A stretch of DNA of 64,000 nt, from assembly GCA_019694955.1 (NCBI GenBank), contig JAIBAX010000015.1:17096-81095 (forward strand), in the 5' to 3' direction. A program made the position numbers and the translations under genes. The notes below the pieces were generated by a model that was given only the letters and a program-made list of their open reading frames with translations, was not told the DNA's origin and made no database searches. Position 1 is the stretch's first letter. Each line of letters begins with the position of its first letter. The DNA comes from Chitinophagales bacterium (lineage in GTDB: Bacteria > Bacteroidota > Bacteroidia > Chitinophagales > JADIYW01). This document shows, one piece after another, positions 46,502 to 57,397 of the stretch.

Positions 46502-47713
46502 TCAAAAATCAGCACTCAACAATAACTCCAAATTGGTGTGTTTGAGGTCGAATTTCTTTGCTAGGAATTCTTTTGTTAAAGCACCTTTATACAAATAGGC
46601 ACCATGCCTGAATCCGGCATTGCTCCGGATATAACTATCTATTCCTCCGGCCTCTGCCATATTCTTAAGAATGGGTGTTACGATATTGCTCAAAGCATAT
46701 GATGCCGTTCGCGATACATTGGACGTCATATTCGGTACGCAGTAATGCATGACACCATGTTTTTTATAGATAGGATCTTTATGGTCGGTAACCCTCGAAG
46801 TGGCAAAACAACCGCCGTGGTCAATGCTCACATCTATGATTACGGAGCCTTCTTTCATTCCGGCAACCATTTCTTCCGTTACTATACAGGGTGTTTTTCC
46901 ATTTACAGGTTTTAAAGCACCAATCACCACATGCGCACGAGATAATTTGTCTTTCAAATTGCCCGAATCCAACACAGAAGTATAAATCCTGCGACCCAAA
47001 TCATTCTGTAAACGCATCAATCTAGAAATATTGTCGTCAAATACTTGTACCCTCGCACCCAATCCGAGGGCGGCACGTGCGGCGGCTTCGCCCACACTAC
47101 CGGCACCAAGAATCACTACTTTTGTGGGTGGATGTCCCGTTATGCCACCTAAAAGCATTCCTTTCCCATATTCGTTGCTCAAGTACTTGGCAGCAGTGAG
47201 AATGGCATAGTTGCCAGCTATCTCACTCATCGACCGCAAAAATGGATAAGTGTCGTACTCGCCTTTTATATATTCAAAAGCTAGGGCTGTAACCTTTTTT
47301 TCCATCATTGACTTTAAATGGGCAGTGGTTAGTTTGGGTAGTAAAATGGGTGCAAAAATTACTTGCTGTGCCTGTAATAAACGCAACTCCGCAGGATGTA
47401 CAGGACTCGCTTTTACGATAATTTCTGCTTTATACACATCTTCTTTGGAAAAAACTACATCAGCACCAACCTCTAAATAATCCTTGTCAGCAAAAAAGGC
47501 GCCTTCGCCGGCACCTGCTTCCATCACTACTCTATGACCTTTGTTAATCAGGCTTTCCACCGAATTAGGTGTAAGTGGAATCCTACTTTCTTGATAATCA
47601 GTGTCTTTTGGAATGCCGATGAATAAAGATTTTCCCGATTTACCTAAGTTGGCCAATTCTTCTTTGGGGAGTAATGCAATCTCCTGTTTTATTTTAGATA
47701 GTGTCTCTTCCAT
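46502..47713 (-). CDS. ald: Alanine dehydrogenase
   Basis: This 403-residue protein has the AlaDH/PNT N-terminal domain (IGIPKDTDYQESRIPLTPNSVESL, with VMEAGAGEGAFF), and the NAD-binding domain GITGHPPTKVVILGAGSVGEAAARAALGLGARVQVFDDN (about 200-235). The catalytic Lys is expected near the N terminus and His in the YIKGEYDTYPFLR region. It interconverts alanine and pyruvate using NAD. In other Bacteroidota the gene commonly neighbours tsaE, as here: its start lies two bases past the tsaE stop, so the two are co-transcribed leftwards. Confidence 0.9.
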   Translation of the reverse strand: MEETLSKIKQEIALLPKEELANLGKSGKSLFIGIPKDTDYQESRIPLTPNSVESLINKGHRVVMEAGAGEGAFFADKDYLEVGADVVFSKEDVYKAEIIVKASPVHPAELRLLQAQQVIFAPILLPKLTTAHLKSMMEKKVTALAFEYIKGEYDTYPFLRSMSEIAGNYAILTAAKYLSNEYGKGMLLGGITGHPPTKVVILGAGSVGEAAARAALGLGARVQVFDDNISRLMRLQNDLGRRIYTSVLDSGNLKDKLSRAHVVIGALKPVNGKTPCIVTEEMVAGMKEGSVIIDVSIDHGGCFATSRVTDHKDPIYKKHGVMHYCVPNMTSNVSRTASYALSNIVTPILKNMAEAGGIDSYIRSNAGFRHGAYLYKGALTKEFLAKKFDLKHTNLELLLSADF

Positions 47714-47715
47714 AA

Positions 47716-48123
47716 CTACGGATGTTCTATAATGTCAATTTTTCGGTGTTGATTATCTACAAAACTAAATCTGAGTTCAAGATAAGGTTTTTCTATTAAT
47801 GGAAGGATAATTTCAGGCCATTCTATAAAACAATAAGCACCCGAATATAAAATGTCTTCAATGCCCGCATCTAAGGCTTCCTGTAAATTCTTTAATCTGT
47901 ACAAATCCATGTGATAAACGGCTTTTCCATTTCCATTATATTGATTGACAATAGAATACGTTGGACTGGAAGCATCATTTGTGCCACAAGTTTGTCTGAC
48001 GAGTTCGGCAATAAAAGTAGTTTTTCCAGCACCCATTTCGCCATAGAAAAGTAGGGTTTTAATTGGGTATTGCTCAATAAAATTGGTTATTTGCTCACTT
48101 AGCTGGTTGATGGAGTACAACAT
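47716..48123 (-). CDS. tsaE: tRNA threonylcarbamoyladenosine ATPase TsaE
   Basis: This 135-residue protein is the typical short length of TsaE, the ATPase that cycles the TsaBD complex making t6A at position 37 of ANN-decoding tRNAs. Walker A is GEMGAGKTT (about 28-36), followed by ASSPTYSIVNQY, the conserved HMDLYRL and a C-terminal FIEWPE. Essential in most bacteria. It precedes alanine dehydrogenase by two bases. Confidence 0.93.
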   Translation of the reverse strand: MLYSINQLSEQITNFIEQYPIKTLLFYGEMGAGKTTFIAELVRQTCGTNDASSPTYSIVNQYNGNGKAVYHMDLYRLKNLQEALDAGIEDILYSGAYCFIEWPEIILPLIEKPYLELRFSFVDNQHRKIDIIEHP

Positions 48124-48162
48124 AAATAATTTATATTTAACTTTACTTGAAAATTCAAAAGT

Positions 48163-50646
48163 ATGAAAAAAAATCTCTTTCTTATTCTTCTATTTCATGC
48201 AGTTATCACTTTAAAGGGGCAGTTTGTTACCATCCCTGATGCGAATTTTAGGAATTACTTAAAAGGACAAATGCCTTTGTGTTTTAATGGTTCCGACCAA
48301 CTGGATACTACCTGCTTGGATGTTCAAACTTTTGGTGCAATAGCCTTATCTGGAATTTCACATGGAAGTATTTTTTCATTAGAAGGTATGCAATACTTTA
48401 GGAATGTTCAAATAGTGAATTTACAAATGTCTACCTTAACTTATATTCCGGCTTTTTCAAGTAAGACAAGAGAAATTTGGCTATATAATTGTGATGCATT
48501 GGAAGCAATTCCAAGCTTACCAGAAACGCTAACATCATTAAGAATAGTTAATACTTCAGTTAATGCACTGCCACAATTGCCAAATGCTCTTACTGAGGTG
48601 ATTTGTACCAATAATGACATTGCATTGATACCAAATATCCCAAACGGAAATATCATAAAATTTGATGTATCGCATAATGAACTTACTTCATTAGGAGATT
48701 TTCCTGAACAAATTATTGATGTAAATATCTCAAATAATAAAATAACTGCTCTGGGAAAATTGCCTAAACGAATTGATTATTTGGATTGCTCACATAATCT
48801 CTTGACAAGCCTATACTTGCCGGAATATGTTTCCAACGATGTAGATTGTAGTTATAACCTGATTGAAGAAATCAACGCAAAAAATGATACAGCAAATATT
48901 GGCACTAGAATTACTGCTGCCCATAATAAGCTATCGGATATGGATCGCTTGCCGTATTTTCTCATGCCATTTGGGGCGGCGGATTTTTCTTATAACGAAA
49001 TTGAACATCTTGACTTTGAAAAAATTTTGGGCGGAAATGTTATTCCTAATTTTTCTAATAACAATATTTCTTCTACGAGTGCCATTTCATTGAATAAAAG
49101 TGGTGGTGCCGTTTTGAATAATAACCCGCTTAGCTGCTTGCCAGGTTATATAGACTATAATCCAATGACAGTTTCTCCCAAGTACTTTGAAGTTACCAAT
49201 ACACTGATAACGTGCAAACCCTATCAAGAATATTCGGTTTCTAAGAATGGAAACCTACTGACAAATATTTGTGATGAAACTTCAGGTTGCCCTTATCAGG
49301 AGAGTGTTAAAGGAAGGGTTTTTCTTGATATCAACAACGACTTTAAGTATAATCCGGCTATTGATAGTATTCTTCCTGTTTTTTTATATTCAGAACCTCT
49401 TGGTTGGATGGCGCCTATTAATTTAGAAGGAAATTACAATATTGGTGTTGATAGTATAGAATTGAATACAATTGCCATATATCCATATAGTTGGCCTTAT
49501 ACTACTAAAACACCTGTAAGCTATATCATAGATCCAGCCGTTTTAGGGTTTGATACAGTGTCTTATGATTTTGCTTTGCAATTAAAACCAAATATTAAGG
49601 ATTTGAGTTGCCAGATTTATGCCAATGCCAGGATACGTCCTGGATTCCTTGTTGACATCATCTACAGAATTTCAAACCCAGGAACATTGCCTCAAAGTAA
49701 TGTGAGCGTTAAATTGAAAGTTCCTAATGGTTTAACCTATCTCTCAGGAGATTTAAGTAACCCCAATTTTACTTCTGATACGATAATTTGGGATAACATT
49801 GATTTAAGTATTTTCCAAACTAAGCAAGGAAGTTTGCAATTTACCGCTGATGAAGGGCTGGTATTAGGAGAAGAACTTACATTCGAATGTTGGATTGAAG
49901 GCATGACTCCTGATTCAACACCATATAATAACTACTCTATATATACGGACGTTGTAAGAGGTTCTTTTGACCCAAATGAAAAACTTGTCAACAGACCAAA
50001 AATTCTGAAAGATTATAAGCGCGTTGAAAATGAATTGATTTATGTGATTCACTTCCAAAATGTGGGAACGGATACCGCTTTTAATGTTGTTGTAAAAGAT
50101 AAATTGGATAAGGATAAACTGGAACTGTCTACTTTGGAAATCTTATCTTCTAGCCATAATTACAAACTAAATGTGCAAAAAGAAGACATGCTAGAGTTTG
50201 TATTTGCAGGCATAAACCTACCCGATTCTACAACCAATGATGAGCAATCTAAAGGATATGTTGCATTTTCTATATTGCCAAAGGAAAACCTAACGCCTGG
50301 TACTGAAATCACAAATAGCGCTGATATTTATTTCGATTTTAACCTTCCGGTAATGACTAACCTTGCGAAAACACTTATATTATCAAGTACTTCTGTGCAT
50401 AATGTTTCCAACTCGTCAATAAAAATATACCCCAATCCGACACATTCAAAATCAAAAGTTGTAATAGATGATGCAGAAAGTACCGCATGGATTTTGTATG
50501 ATTTGAATGGAAAGATTTTAATGAATGGGAAAATTATTAACCAACCAACGTTCGAAATAGATATGTCTAATCTGCCCACAAATGTTTATTTCCTAACGAT
50601 TATTTCAAAGAATAAAAAAATTACAACCAAGATAATTCGTTTTTAA
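48163..50646 (+). CDS. Leucine-rich-repeat T9SS surface protein (paralogue)
   Basis: This 827-residue protein has a signal peptide (about 1-19, ending TLKG), the same opening FVTIPDANFRNYLKGQ as the gene at 37282, a leucine-rich section (LPETLTSLRIVNT, LPNALTEVICTNN, FPEQIIDVNISNN, LPKRIDYLDCSHN), a DUF11-like module, the DUF7619-type segment SFDPNEKLVNRP with FQNVGTDTAFN and DIYFDFNLPVMTN, and a type A T9SS sorting domain (YPNPTHSKSKVVIDD) to the stop. It is the shorter paralogue of the 37-kb gene. It sits between tsaE and porX, which are usually adjacent in relatives; see findings. Confidence 0.87.
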   Translation: MKKNLFLILLFHAVITLKGQFVTIPDANFRNYLKGQMPLCFNGSDQLDTTCLDVQTFGAIALSGISHGSIFSLEGMQYFRNVQIVNLQMSTLTYIPAFSSKTREIWLYNCDALEAIPSLPETLTSLRIVNTSVNALPQLPNALTEVICTNNDIALIPNIPNGNIIKFDVSHNELTSLGDFPEQIIDVNISNNKITALGKLPKRIDYLDCSHNLLTSLYLPEYVSNDVDCSYNLIEEINAKNDTANIGTRITAAHNKLSDMDRLPYFLMPFGAADFSYNEIEHLDFEKILGGNVIPNFSNNNISSTSAISLNKSGGAVLNNNPLSCLPGYIDYNPMTVSPKYFEVTNTLITCKPYQEYSVSKNGNLLTNICDETSGCPYQESVKGRVFLDINNDFKYNPAIDSILPVFLYSEPLGWMAPINLEGNYNIGVDSIELNTIAIYPYSWPYTTKTPVSYIIDPAVLGFDTVSYDFALQLKPNIKDLSCQIYANARIRPGFLVDIIYRISNPGTLPQSNVSVKLKVPNGLTYLSGDLSNPNFTSDTIIWDNIDLSIFQTKQGSLQFTADEGLVLGEELTFECWIEGMTPDSTPYNNYSIYTDVVRGSFDPNEKLVNRPKILKDYKRVENELIYVIHFQNVGTDTAFNVVVKDKLDKDKLELSTLEILSSSHNYKLNVQKEDMLEFVFAGINLPDSTTNDEQSKGYVAFSILPKENLTPGTEITNSADIYFDFNLPVMTNLAKTLILSSTSVHNVSNSSIKIYPNPTHSKSKVVIDDAESTAWILYDLNGKILMNGKIINQPTFEIDMSNLPTNVYFLTIISKNKKITTKIIRF

Positions 50647-50685
50647 AAAACGACCAAACCTATAACATACAACAAAATCAAATAA

Positions 50686-52242
50686 CTACTTGCTCTGATA
50701 CACCATAAACGGAACAATCATTTCTTCCAAAGAAATACCACCGTGTTGAAACGTGTTTTTATAGTAATTGACAAAATGATTGTAGTTGTTTGGATAAACA
50801 AAGTAGTAATCTTCCTTGGCAAAAATAAATGAACTGCTCAAATTGGCTTTTGGTAGAAATGCTTCATCCGGATTTTTCACTTCTAAAACTTCCTTTGGGT
50901 TGTAGTTGAGGTTTTTCCCTGTTTTATAGCGAAGGTTGGTAGTCGTGTTCTTGTCGCCAATTACCTTAGCGGGCGATTGTACCCTCGTAGTGCCATGGTC
51001 TGCCGTAAATATTAAGCGTACTTTTTTATCTTTTAGCTTCAATAATGCGTCTGAAAGAGGAGAGTGCTCAAACCATGATAAGGACAAACTCCTATATGCC
51101 GATTCATCACTCGCCAACTCTTTGAGTACCTCCATTTCTGTTCTCGCATGGGAAAGCATGTCAACGAAATTATATACGATGACATTCAACATATTATTCA
51201 TGAGGTTGAGAATATTATCTTCTAAGTTCTTGCCATCGGCATGATTGGTGATTTTGGTATAACTCGTTTTAATGGGTGTGCCGTACCGCTTGAGTTGTTC
51301 ATTAAAAAACCATTCTTCATGCAGGTTTTTGCCACCTTCATCCTCATCATGTGACCATTTGGTTGGATATTTCTTTTCAATTTCCGAAGGCATGAGTCCC
51401 GCAAAAATGGCATTTCTGCTGTATTGTGTGGTCGTTGGCAGTATAGAAAAGAAATAATCTTCCGAAACTTTTCTAAAATGCTCATTCATCAACGGTTCAA
51501 TCATTTTCCACTGATCATAGCGCAAATTGTCAATAAGGATAAAGAACGTTGCCACTTCTCCATCAATATTGGGTATCACTTTCGACTTAAACAAGGTATG
51601 TGAAAGGGTAGGCGTTTCCGGTGACGATAAGTTCTTCAACCATTTTAAATAATTGCGCTGAATGAATTTAAAAAACTCCTTGTTGGCTTCAGTGCGTTGC
51701 ATATTATATACCTCACGCATTTGCTGATTATTGGCTTTGTCTAACTCCAAGTCCCAGAAAATTAGCTTTCTATACACTTCTACCCATTCTTTATGGTCCA
51801 TATTATTCGTCATGGCCATGATGATCTCCTGGAATTCCTTGCGGTAGTCGATAGTAGTTTTTTCGATGACCAGTCGTTTGTTGTCGATTATTTTTTTGAT
51901 CGCCAACAGTATCTGATTAGGTTTTACCGGTTTGATAAGGTAGTCCGCAATCTGCGACCCTATGGCCTCGTCCATGATATTCTCTTCCTCATTTTTTGTA
52001 ATGAGAATAACAGGTATGTCTTGTTTGATTTGCTTGATTTTTGCCAGCGTTTCTAAGCCGGTAATACCCGGCATGGACTCATCCAAAAAAACGATGTCAA
52101 AGTTTTCTATTTTTACTTTATCTAATGCATCATAGCCGTTGGTAACCGGAACAATGGAATAGCCCTTCTGTTCTAAGAACAGGATTTGGGGTTTTAGCAG
52201 GTCAATTTCATCGTCCGCCCAAAGAATTTTTATCTCACTCAT
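50686..52242 (-). CDS. porX: T9SS regulator PorX (response regulator with PglZ domain)
   Basis: This 518-residue protein has an N-terminal receiver domain with phosphoacceptor Asp54 in FLDESMPG and ILITKNEEE, a helical linker, then a PglZ/alkaline-phosphatase-type domain with FFILIDNLRYDQW, NFVDMLSHART and LIFTADHGTTRV metal-site motifs. This is the PorX architecture: with sensor kinase PorY it controls expression of T9SS machinery, and its PglZ domain has been reported to hydrolyse oligonucleotides. Seven T9SS substrates in this window fit its presence. It is divergent from the HD protein of the lpx operon. Confidence 0.92.
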   Translation of the reverse strand: MSEIKILWADDEIDLLKPQILFLEQKGYSIVPVTNGYDALDKVKIENFDIVFLDESMPGITGLETLAKIKQIKQDIPVILITKNEEENIMDEAIGSQIADYLIKPVKPNQILLAIKKIIDNKRLVIEKTTIDYRKEFQEIIMAMTNNMDHKEWVEVYRKLIFWDLELDKANNQQMREVYNMQRTEANKEFFKFIQRNYLKWLKNLSSPETPTLSHTLFKSKVIPNIDGEVATFFILIDNLRYDQWKMIEPLMNEHFRKVSEDYFFSILPTTTQYSRNAIFAGLMPSEIEKKYPTKWSHDEDEGGKNLHEEWFFNEQLKRYGTPIKTSYTKITNHADGKNLEDNILNLMNNMLNVIVYNFVDMLSHARTEMEVLKELASDESAYRSLSLSWFEHSPLSDALLKLKDKKVRLIFTADHGTTRVQSPAKVIGDKNTTTNLRYKTGKNLNYNPKEVLEVKNPDEAFLPKANLSSSFIFAKEDYYFVYPNNYNHFVNYYKNTFQHGGISLEEMIVPFMVYQSK

Positions 52243-52316
52243 AAATAAAGAATCTGTTTTTTATATATTTAACACCGAATTGAATTAAAAATTGTGATAA
52301 AAATAGGGATTACCAA

Positions 52317-53549
52317 TTGAATAAAAGAAAAATAATTAATGATCCGGTGCATGGTTTTTTGTCAATTCCATTCGATATCGTTTTTGATATCATCGAACAC
52401 CCTTATTTTCAGCGACTTAGAAGGATTAACCAACTCGGATTGAGTTCCTTAGTATATCCCGGTGCCAACCATAGTCGTTTTCAACATACGCTTGGCGCCG
52501 TACATTTGATGGGGAAAGCCTTAGAAGTATTGCGCAGTAAAGGACACCAAATAACAGAGGAAGAGGCCAAAGCAGTGACATTGGCAATTTTAATGCATGA
52601 TATTGGGCATGGACCCTACTCGCATACTTTAGAGAGGAGTATCGTCAATGGAATTCATCATGAAGAACTTTCTTTAATGTTTTTTGAGGAGTTGAACAAA
52701 ACATTCAAAGGGCAATTAGATCTGGCTTTGAAGATATTTAAAGATGAGTATCCCAAAAAATTCCTCAATCAATTAGTGAGTGGACAATTAGATGTCGATA
52801 GATTGGATTACCTTACCCGTGACAGTTTTTATACAGGCGTTGCGGAAGGCGTTATTGGCTACGACCGCATTATTCAAATGCTCGATGTACATGATGATAA
52901 CCTGGTAGTAGAAGAAAAGGGCATTTATTCCATCGAAAAATTTATCGTCAGTCGTCGCCTGATGTATTGGCAGGTGTATTTACATAAGACATCGCTCGCT
53001 GCCGACCATATGTTGGTGAATGTTTTTGAGCGTGCTAAGTTTTTATCTAGAGAACGAGGAATGTCTTTACCTTGTTCTGCTCCATTAAAGCATTTTTTAG
53101 ACCGTGAAATTTCTATGTCTGATTTTAGATCCAATGAAATGCATTTAAAGACTTTCTCCTTGCTTGACGACCATGATATAATGGGCGCCCTTAAAGCTTG
53201 GGCGAATCATGACGATTTGGTGCTGTCGTATATCAGCAAAGGAATTTTAAATAGAAGATTATTTAAGGTAGTATATGGCACACCGCAAGAAATTGATAAA
53301 GTCTATCAGTTGAAGAGCAAGGCACTAAGCCTCAAGTCAACTATCCTGAATAATTTCCACTCATACCTAATTTTTAAAGGAAAATCAGTGAACAATGCCT
53401 ATAATCCAACAAAAGATAATATCTGGATTAAGTTTAAAGATGGAAGTATTAAAGATATATCGGAAGTTGCAGATATGTTGAACATACGCTCACTGGCCAA
53501 TCCGATAGAGAAGAGTTATTTATGTTATGCCGCTGATATTATCGATTAA
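52317..53549 (+). CDS. HD-domain phosphohydrolase (SamHD1/dGTPase-like)
   Basis: This 410-residue protein starts at a TTG ([17 protein letters not shown] follows). It has the family opening [43 protein letters not shown], and the HD motif [16 protein letters not shown], with [15 protein letters not shown] further on. These are the SamHD1-like HD phosphohydrolase marks, related to dNTP triphosphohydrolases. It starts the lpx operon: its stop overlaps the lpxD start by one base. A role linking nucleotide metabolism to lipid A synthesis is not known; co-location is conserved in Bacteroidota genomes by my recollection. Confidence 0.88.
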   Translation: MNKRKIINDPVHGFLSIPFDIVFDIIEHPYFQRLRRINQLGLSSLVYPGANHSRFQHTLGAVHLMGKALEVLRSKGHQITEEEAKAVTLAILMHDIGHGPYSHTLERSIVNGIHHEELSLMFFEELNKTFKGQLDLALKIFKDEYPKKFLNQLVSGQLDVDRLDYLTRDSFYTGVAEGVIGYDRIIQMLDVHDDNLVVEEKGIYSIEKFIVSRRLMYWQVYLHKTSLAADHMLVNVFERAKFLSRERGMSLPCSAPLKHFLDREISMSDFRSNEMHLKTFSLLDDHDIMGALKAWANHDDLVLSYISKGILNRRLFKVVYGTPQEIDKVYQLKSKALSLKSTILNNFHSYLIFKGKSVNNAYNPTKDNIWIKFKDGSIKDISEVADMLNIRSLANPIEKSYLCYAADIID

Positions 53550-54592
53550 TGGCTATATGTTTATCTGATATCTGCAACGCCATTCAGGTAGCATTTCCGG
53601 AAGGGACAGAAGATTTCTTGCTTTCAGGTCCGGGTGACCTTGAGACTGCTATTGCTGGGCAGATAAGCTTTCTTTCGAATGAGAAGTATAGACCACATCT
53701 TGCTAAAACCGCTGCTTCCGTAGTAATTTGTTCAAAAAGAATAGCAGATGAAACCGCCTCGGTTTTATTAAAAGTGGATAATCCTTACAAATCTTTTGCC
53801 AAGGTTCTTGCACTGTTCGATACAAGACCTAAGCCGACGTCTGGAATACATATAACGGCGGTAGTAGAAAATACCGCAGTTATCGGTATGAATGTTAGCA
53901 TTGGTGCATTGGTTTTTGTGGGAGAAAAATCTTGTATCGGCCAGGATACTATTCTCCATCCACAGGTATTTATTGGTGCGAATGTTACCATCGGTAAAAA
54001 TTGCCTGATATATCCAGGTGTAAAAATATTAGATGGTAGTAAAATTGGTGATAATTGCATATTACATGCAGGTGTTGTTATAGGCAGTGATGGTTTTGGT
54101 TTTGCGCCAAATATGCAAGGCATATTTGAGAAAGTACCGCAAATAGGCCATGTTGTTGTGGAGGATGATGTAGAAATTGGTGCCAATACCACCATTGATA
54201 GAGCCACCTTTGGTGCAACCATAATTCATAAAGGTGTTAAAATTGACAATTTAGTCCAAGTCGCTCATAATGTCGAAATTGGAGAAAATACCGTCATCGC
54301 CGCACAGGCCGGTATTAGCGGCAGCACTAAACTCGACCGGAATGTAGTGGTTGGCGGTCAAGCCGGCTTTGTGGGACATATATATATCGCACCTTTTGCG
54401 CAAATCAATGCACAAAGTGGTGTTTCCAAGTCCATAGAAAAACCCGGAATGAAGGTTTCCGGCTCTCCTGCCATAGGGTTTACAGAGCAGTATAAAGCCT
54501 ATGCTGTTTATAGAAAATTACCTGAATTACTGCAAAAGATAAAAGAGTTAGAAGATTTCTTATCTTTGCAATCCCAACCTCAAAATAAATGA
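53549..54592 (+). CDS. lpxD: UDP-3-O-acylglucosamine N-acyltransferase LpxD
   Basis: This 347-residue protein has an N-terminal LpxD uridine-binding domain (about 1-105), then left-handed beta-helix hexapeptide repeats (about 115-295) including [12 protein letters not shown] with the catalytic His, and a helical C terminus. It transfers a 3-hydroxyacyl chain from acyl-ACP to the amino group of the lipid A precursor. The start overlaps the HD gene stop by one base and the stop overlaps the lpxC-fabZ start by four, indicating one operon. Confidence 0.95.
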   Translation: MAICLSDICNAIQVAFPEGTEDFLLSGPGDLETAIAGQISFLSNEKYRPHLAKTAASVVICSKRIADETASVLLKVDNPYKSFAKVLALFDTRPKPTSGIHITAVVENTAVIGMNVSIGALVFVGEKSCIGQDTILHPQVFIGANVTIGKNCLIYPGVKILDGSKIGDNCILHAGVVIGSDGFGFAPNMQGIFEKVPQIGHVVVEDDVEIGANTTIDRATFGATIIHKGVKIDNLVQVAHNVEIGENTVIAAQAGISGSTKLDRNVVVGGQAGFVGHIYIAPFAQINAQSGVSKSIEKPGMKVSGSPAIGFTEQYKAYAVYRKLPELLQKIKELEDFLSLQSQPQNK

Positions 54593-55980
54593 CAGAATAT
54601 CAACATACTATTGGCAAAGAGGTAATATTCGATGGCAGAGGTTTGCATACAGGTCAAATGGTCAATGTCGTTATAAAACCTGCCCTTCCGGGTCATGGTT
54701 TTGTATTTAAACGAGTAGATTTACCGGAACATCCTGAAATAAAAGCAGATTGTGATTTGGTAGTGGAGGTAGCGAGAGGTACAACCTTAGAGTCAAATGG
54801 TATCCGTGTTTCAACAGTAGAGCATTTACTGGGTGCGCTCTTTGGTATGAATATCGATAATGCACTCATTGAGTTGGATGGTCAGGAAATACCTATTTTG
54901 GATGGAAGCGCAAAGCCTTTTGCAGATTTGCTAAAAGAAGCGGGTGTTCACCAGCAAGATGAAGAGAAGAAGTTCTTTGTTTTAGAGGAAACGATTAATT
55001 TTTATGATACGGAGAAAGATGTGGAAATGATGGCCATCCCTTCTGACCACTACTCAGTAGATGTAATGATTGATTATAATTCTCAGGTGTTGGGCAAGCA
55101 ATATGCAAAGCTAAAGCATCTGTCAGAATTTTATGATGAATTTGCTGCTTCAAGAACGTTTTGTTTTTTGCATGAGGTAGAACCTTTGCTGGAAGGCGGT
55201 TTGATTAAAGGCGGCGATTTAGAAAATGCTATTGTCATCGCTGAGAACAGGTTGCCGGAGGAGCGTTTTGCGCATATCGCTAACTTATTCAATGTTTCTA
55301 CTGATGGCATCAATCGCGAAGGCATTGTCAATAAGGTAGAAATGCGCTACCCAAATGAACCCGCCAGACATAAACTGGTGGATGTAATAGGTGATTTAGC
55401 ATTGATTGGCACGCCGATTAAGTGCAAGATAATTGCCTCAAAGCCCGGACATGCCGGAAATGTGCGCTTTGCACAAAAAATAAAGAAATATATAAAGGAA
55501 AAGGAAAAGAATGAAGAAGTTCCTAAGTACGACCCTAATCAAACACCGATTTTTGACTTAAGTAAAATTGAAAAAATACTGCCACACAGATTTCCATTTC
55601 TGTTGATTGATAAAATTGTGGAGATGTCGGAAACCCATATTGTTGGCATTAAGAATGTTACATTCAATGAGCCCTTCTTTGTTGGGCATTTTCCGGGAAA
55701 TCCTGTGATGCCGGGCGTATTACAGATTGAAGCAATGGCGCAAACTGGTGGTATATTGGTATTGACGCAGTATCCTGATCCGGAAAATTATCTTACTTAT
55801 TTCTTGAAAGTCGATAATTGTCGCTTTAAGAACCCTGTTAAGCCGGGCGATACCATGATTATAAAGTTGGAACTCCTGCAACCCATAAAAAGAGGCATTT
55901 CATGGATGAAAGGTGCTGTTTTCGTTGGGAAGAACTTGGTGACTGAGGCGGAGCTAACGGCAAAAGTATTTAAACCTTAA
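54589..55980 (+). CDS. lpxC: LpxC-FabZ fusion (deacetylase/dehydratase)
   Basis: This 463-residue fusion is diagnostic of Bacteroidota. Residues about 1-305 are LpxC (zinc ligands in [12 protein letters not shown] and [17 protein letters not shown] start), the committed deacetylase of lipid A synthesis. Residues about 320-463 are FabZ ([36 protein letters not shown]), the 3-hydroxyacyl-ACP dehydratase of fatty acid elongation. A lysine-rich linker ([20 protein letters not shown]) joins them. Fusing them places the two enzymes that compete for 3-hydroxyacyl-ACP on one polypeptide. It overlaps lpxD by four bases; lpxA follows after 11 bases. Confidence 0.96.
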   Translation: MTEYQHTIGKEVIFDGRGLHTGQMVNVVIKPALPGHGFVFKRVDLPEHPEIKADCDLVVEVARGTTLESNGIRVSTVEHLLGALFGMNIDNALIELDGQEIPILDGSAKPFADLLKEAGVHQQDEEKKFFVLEETINFYDTEKDVEMMAIPSDHYSVDVMIDYNSQVLGKQYAKLKHLSEFYDEFAASRTFCFLHEVEPLLEGGLIKGGDLENAIVIAENRLPEERFAHIANLFNVSTDGINREGIVNKVEMRYPNEPARHKLVDVIGDLALIGTPIKCKIIASKPGHAGNVRFAQKIKKYIKEKEKNEEVPKYDPNQTPIFDLSKIEKILPHRFPFLLIDKIVEMSETHIVGIKNVTFNEPFFVGHFPGNPVMPGVLQIEAMAQTGGILVLTQYPDPENYLTYFLKVDNCRFKNPVKPGDTMIIKLELLQPIKRGISWMKGAVFVGKNLVTEAELTAKVFKP

Positions 55981-55991
55981 AGAAATATACG

Positions 55992-56762
55992 TTGAACTTT
56001 ATACACGAAGCGGCTATTATTGGAGAAAATGTTACTATTGGGAAATTTTCCGTAATCGAAGCCGATGTAGAAATTGGAGAAGGTACAGAAATTGGACACC
56101 ATGTAACTATATTAAGTGGTTCCAGAATTGGCAGCCATTGTAAGATTTTTCCCGGTGCTGTAATTGGAGCTATACCACAGGATTTGAAGTTTGAAGGAGA
56201 GTATTCCACCGTGCAAATTGGCGATTATACCACCATTCGGGAATGTGTGACCATCAATAGAGGTACTAAGGTGTCCGGCACTACCCTTGTTGGCAGTCAT
56301 TGCCTGATTATGGCGTATGTACATATTGCTCATGATTGTGTCATTGGCAATCATTGTATCCTCTCAAATGCGACCAATCTTGCGGGACATGTAGAAGTTG
56401 GGGATTATGCTATCTTTGGCGGTATGAGCGCCGCTCATCAATTTGTAAAAATTGGGCGGTATGCATTTATTGGTGGTGGAACCTTGCTGCGCAAGGATGT
56501 GCCACCTTTCGTGTTAGTAGCGAAAGAACCGGCCAGCTTCTCAGGAATCAATGCGGTAGGCTTGCGGAGACATCAATTTTCTACGGACACAATCCACATC
56601 ATTCAGGATATTTATAGATATATCTTTGGGAATGGTTATAATATTTCTCAGGCTTTGCAGAAAGTAAAGGAAGATTTCTCCACGTTTGAATACGCTAAAG
56701 AAATTGTCGATTTTATTGCTCAATCAGACCGTGGGATTATTAGAGGAATTTATTCAGAATAA
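55992..56762 (+). CDS. lpxA: UDP-N-acetylglucosamine acyltransferase LpxA
   Basis: This 256-residue protein starts at TTG (NFIHEAAIIGENV follows). Hexapeptide repeats run from the start to about residue 190, with the catalytic-His segment YVHIAHDCVIGNH and the C-terminal NAVGLRRHQFS helix typical of LpxA. It performs the first acylation of lipid A synthesis, after which the LpxC half of the upstream gene acts. Same operon as lpxD and lpxC-fabZ. Confidence 0.95.
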   Translation: MNFIHEAAIIGENVTIGKFSVIEADVEIGEGTEIGHHVTILSGSRIGSHCKIFPGAVIGAIPQDLKFEGEYSTVQIGDYTTIRECVTINRGTKVSGTTLVGSHCLIMAYVHIAHDCVIGNHCILSNATNLAGHVEVGDYAIFGGMSAAHQFVKIGRYAFIGGGTLLRKDVPPFVLVAKEPASFSGINAVGLRRHQFSTDTIHIIQDIYRYIFGNGYNISQALQKVKEDFSTFEYAKEIVDFIAQSDRGIIRGIYSE

Positions 56763-56767
56763 TCGCA

Positions 56768-57397
56768 GTGAAGGAAATGAAGATAATACTTAAAGATCTC
56801 GGTAAACGTTTCGGAACAGACTGGATTTTTAAGTCTTTGGATTATACATTTTCTATCGATGAACACTATGCTATCATTGGCGGTAACGGCTCCGGTAAGT
56901 CAACACTCATGAAAGCCATTTCCGGCGGATTGCTGTTGACAAAAGGTAAAGTGGAATATGTTTTACAGCAGCAGGCCTTAGATGAAGAAGCTACATGGAA
57001 ATATATTAGCTATGCTGCACCCTATATTGATATTGTAGAGGATTTTACATTGAAGGAATGCATTGATTTTCACTTCTCGTTTCACCCCATAATGAAAGGA
57101 GTTGATAGGAAGAATATTCCTCCCTTATTAGGTTTGGAAAGGCATACGCAGAAGCAAATCAGGTCTTTCTCTTCGGGGATGCGGCAGAAGTTGAAACTCG
57201 GCATGGCATTTTTAAGTGCCCGACCAGTTTTATTATTGGATGAACCCACTTCTAATTTGGATGTTCATGCAATATCTTGGTACAAAGAAATGCTGGCTAA
57301 CTATACAAGTGGGAAAATCGTTATCATCGCCTCGAATGTTGAGGAAGAATACAGGCATTGTAAGGCGACAATCAATATGGTTGATTATAAGGGGTAA
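56768..57397 (+). CDS. ABC transporter ATP-binding protein
   Basis: This is a 209-residue ATPase from the GTG at 56768; an ATG at 56777 (MKIILKDLGKRF) is an equally good start. It has Walker A GGNGSGKST, signature FSSGMRQKLKLG, Walker B VLLLDEPTSNLD and the H-loop is not obvious at the end (IIASNVEEE). It lacks a membrane domain, so it must pair with a permease elsewhere or act in a non-transport role. It is 5 bases past lpxA, the last gene of the lipid A operon. Confidence 0.87.
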   Translation: MKEMKIILKDLGKRFGTDWIFKSLDYTFSIDEHYAIIGGNGSGKSTLMKAISGGLLLTKGKVEYVLQQQALDEEATWKYISYAAPYIDIVEDFTLKECIDFHFSFHPIMKGVDRKNIPPLLGLERHTQKQIRSFSSGMRQKLKLGMAFLSARPVLLLDEPTSNLDVHAISWYKEMLANYTSGKIVIIASNVEEEYRHCKATINMVDYKG

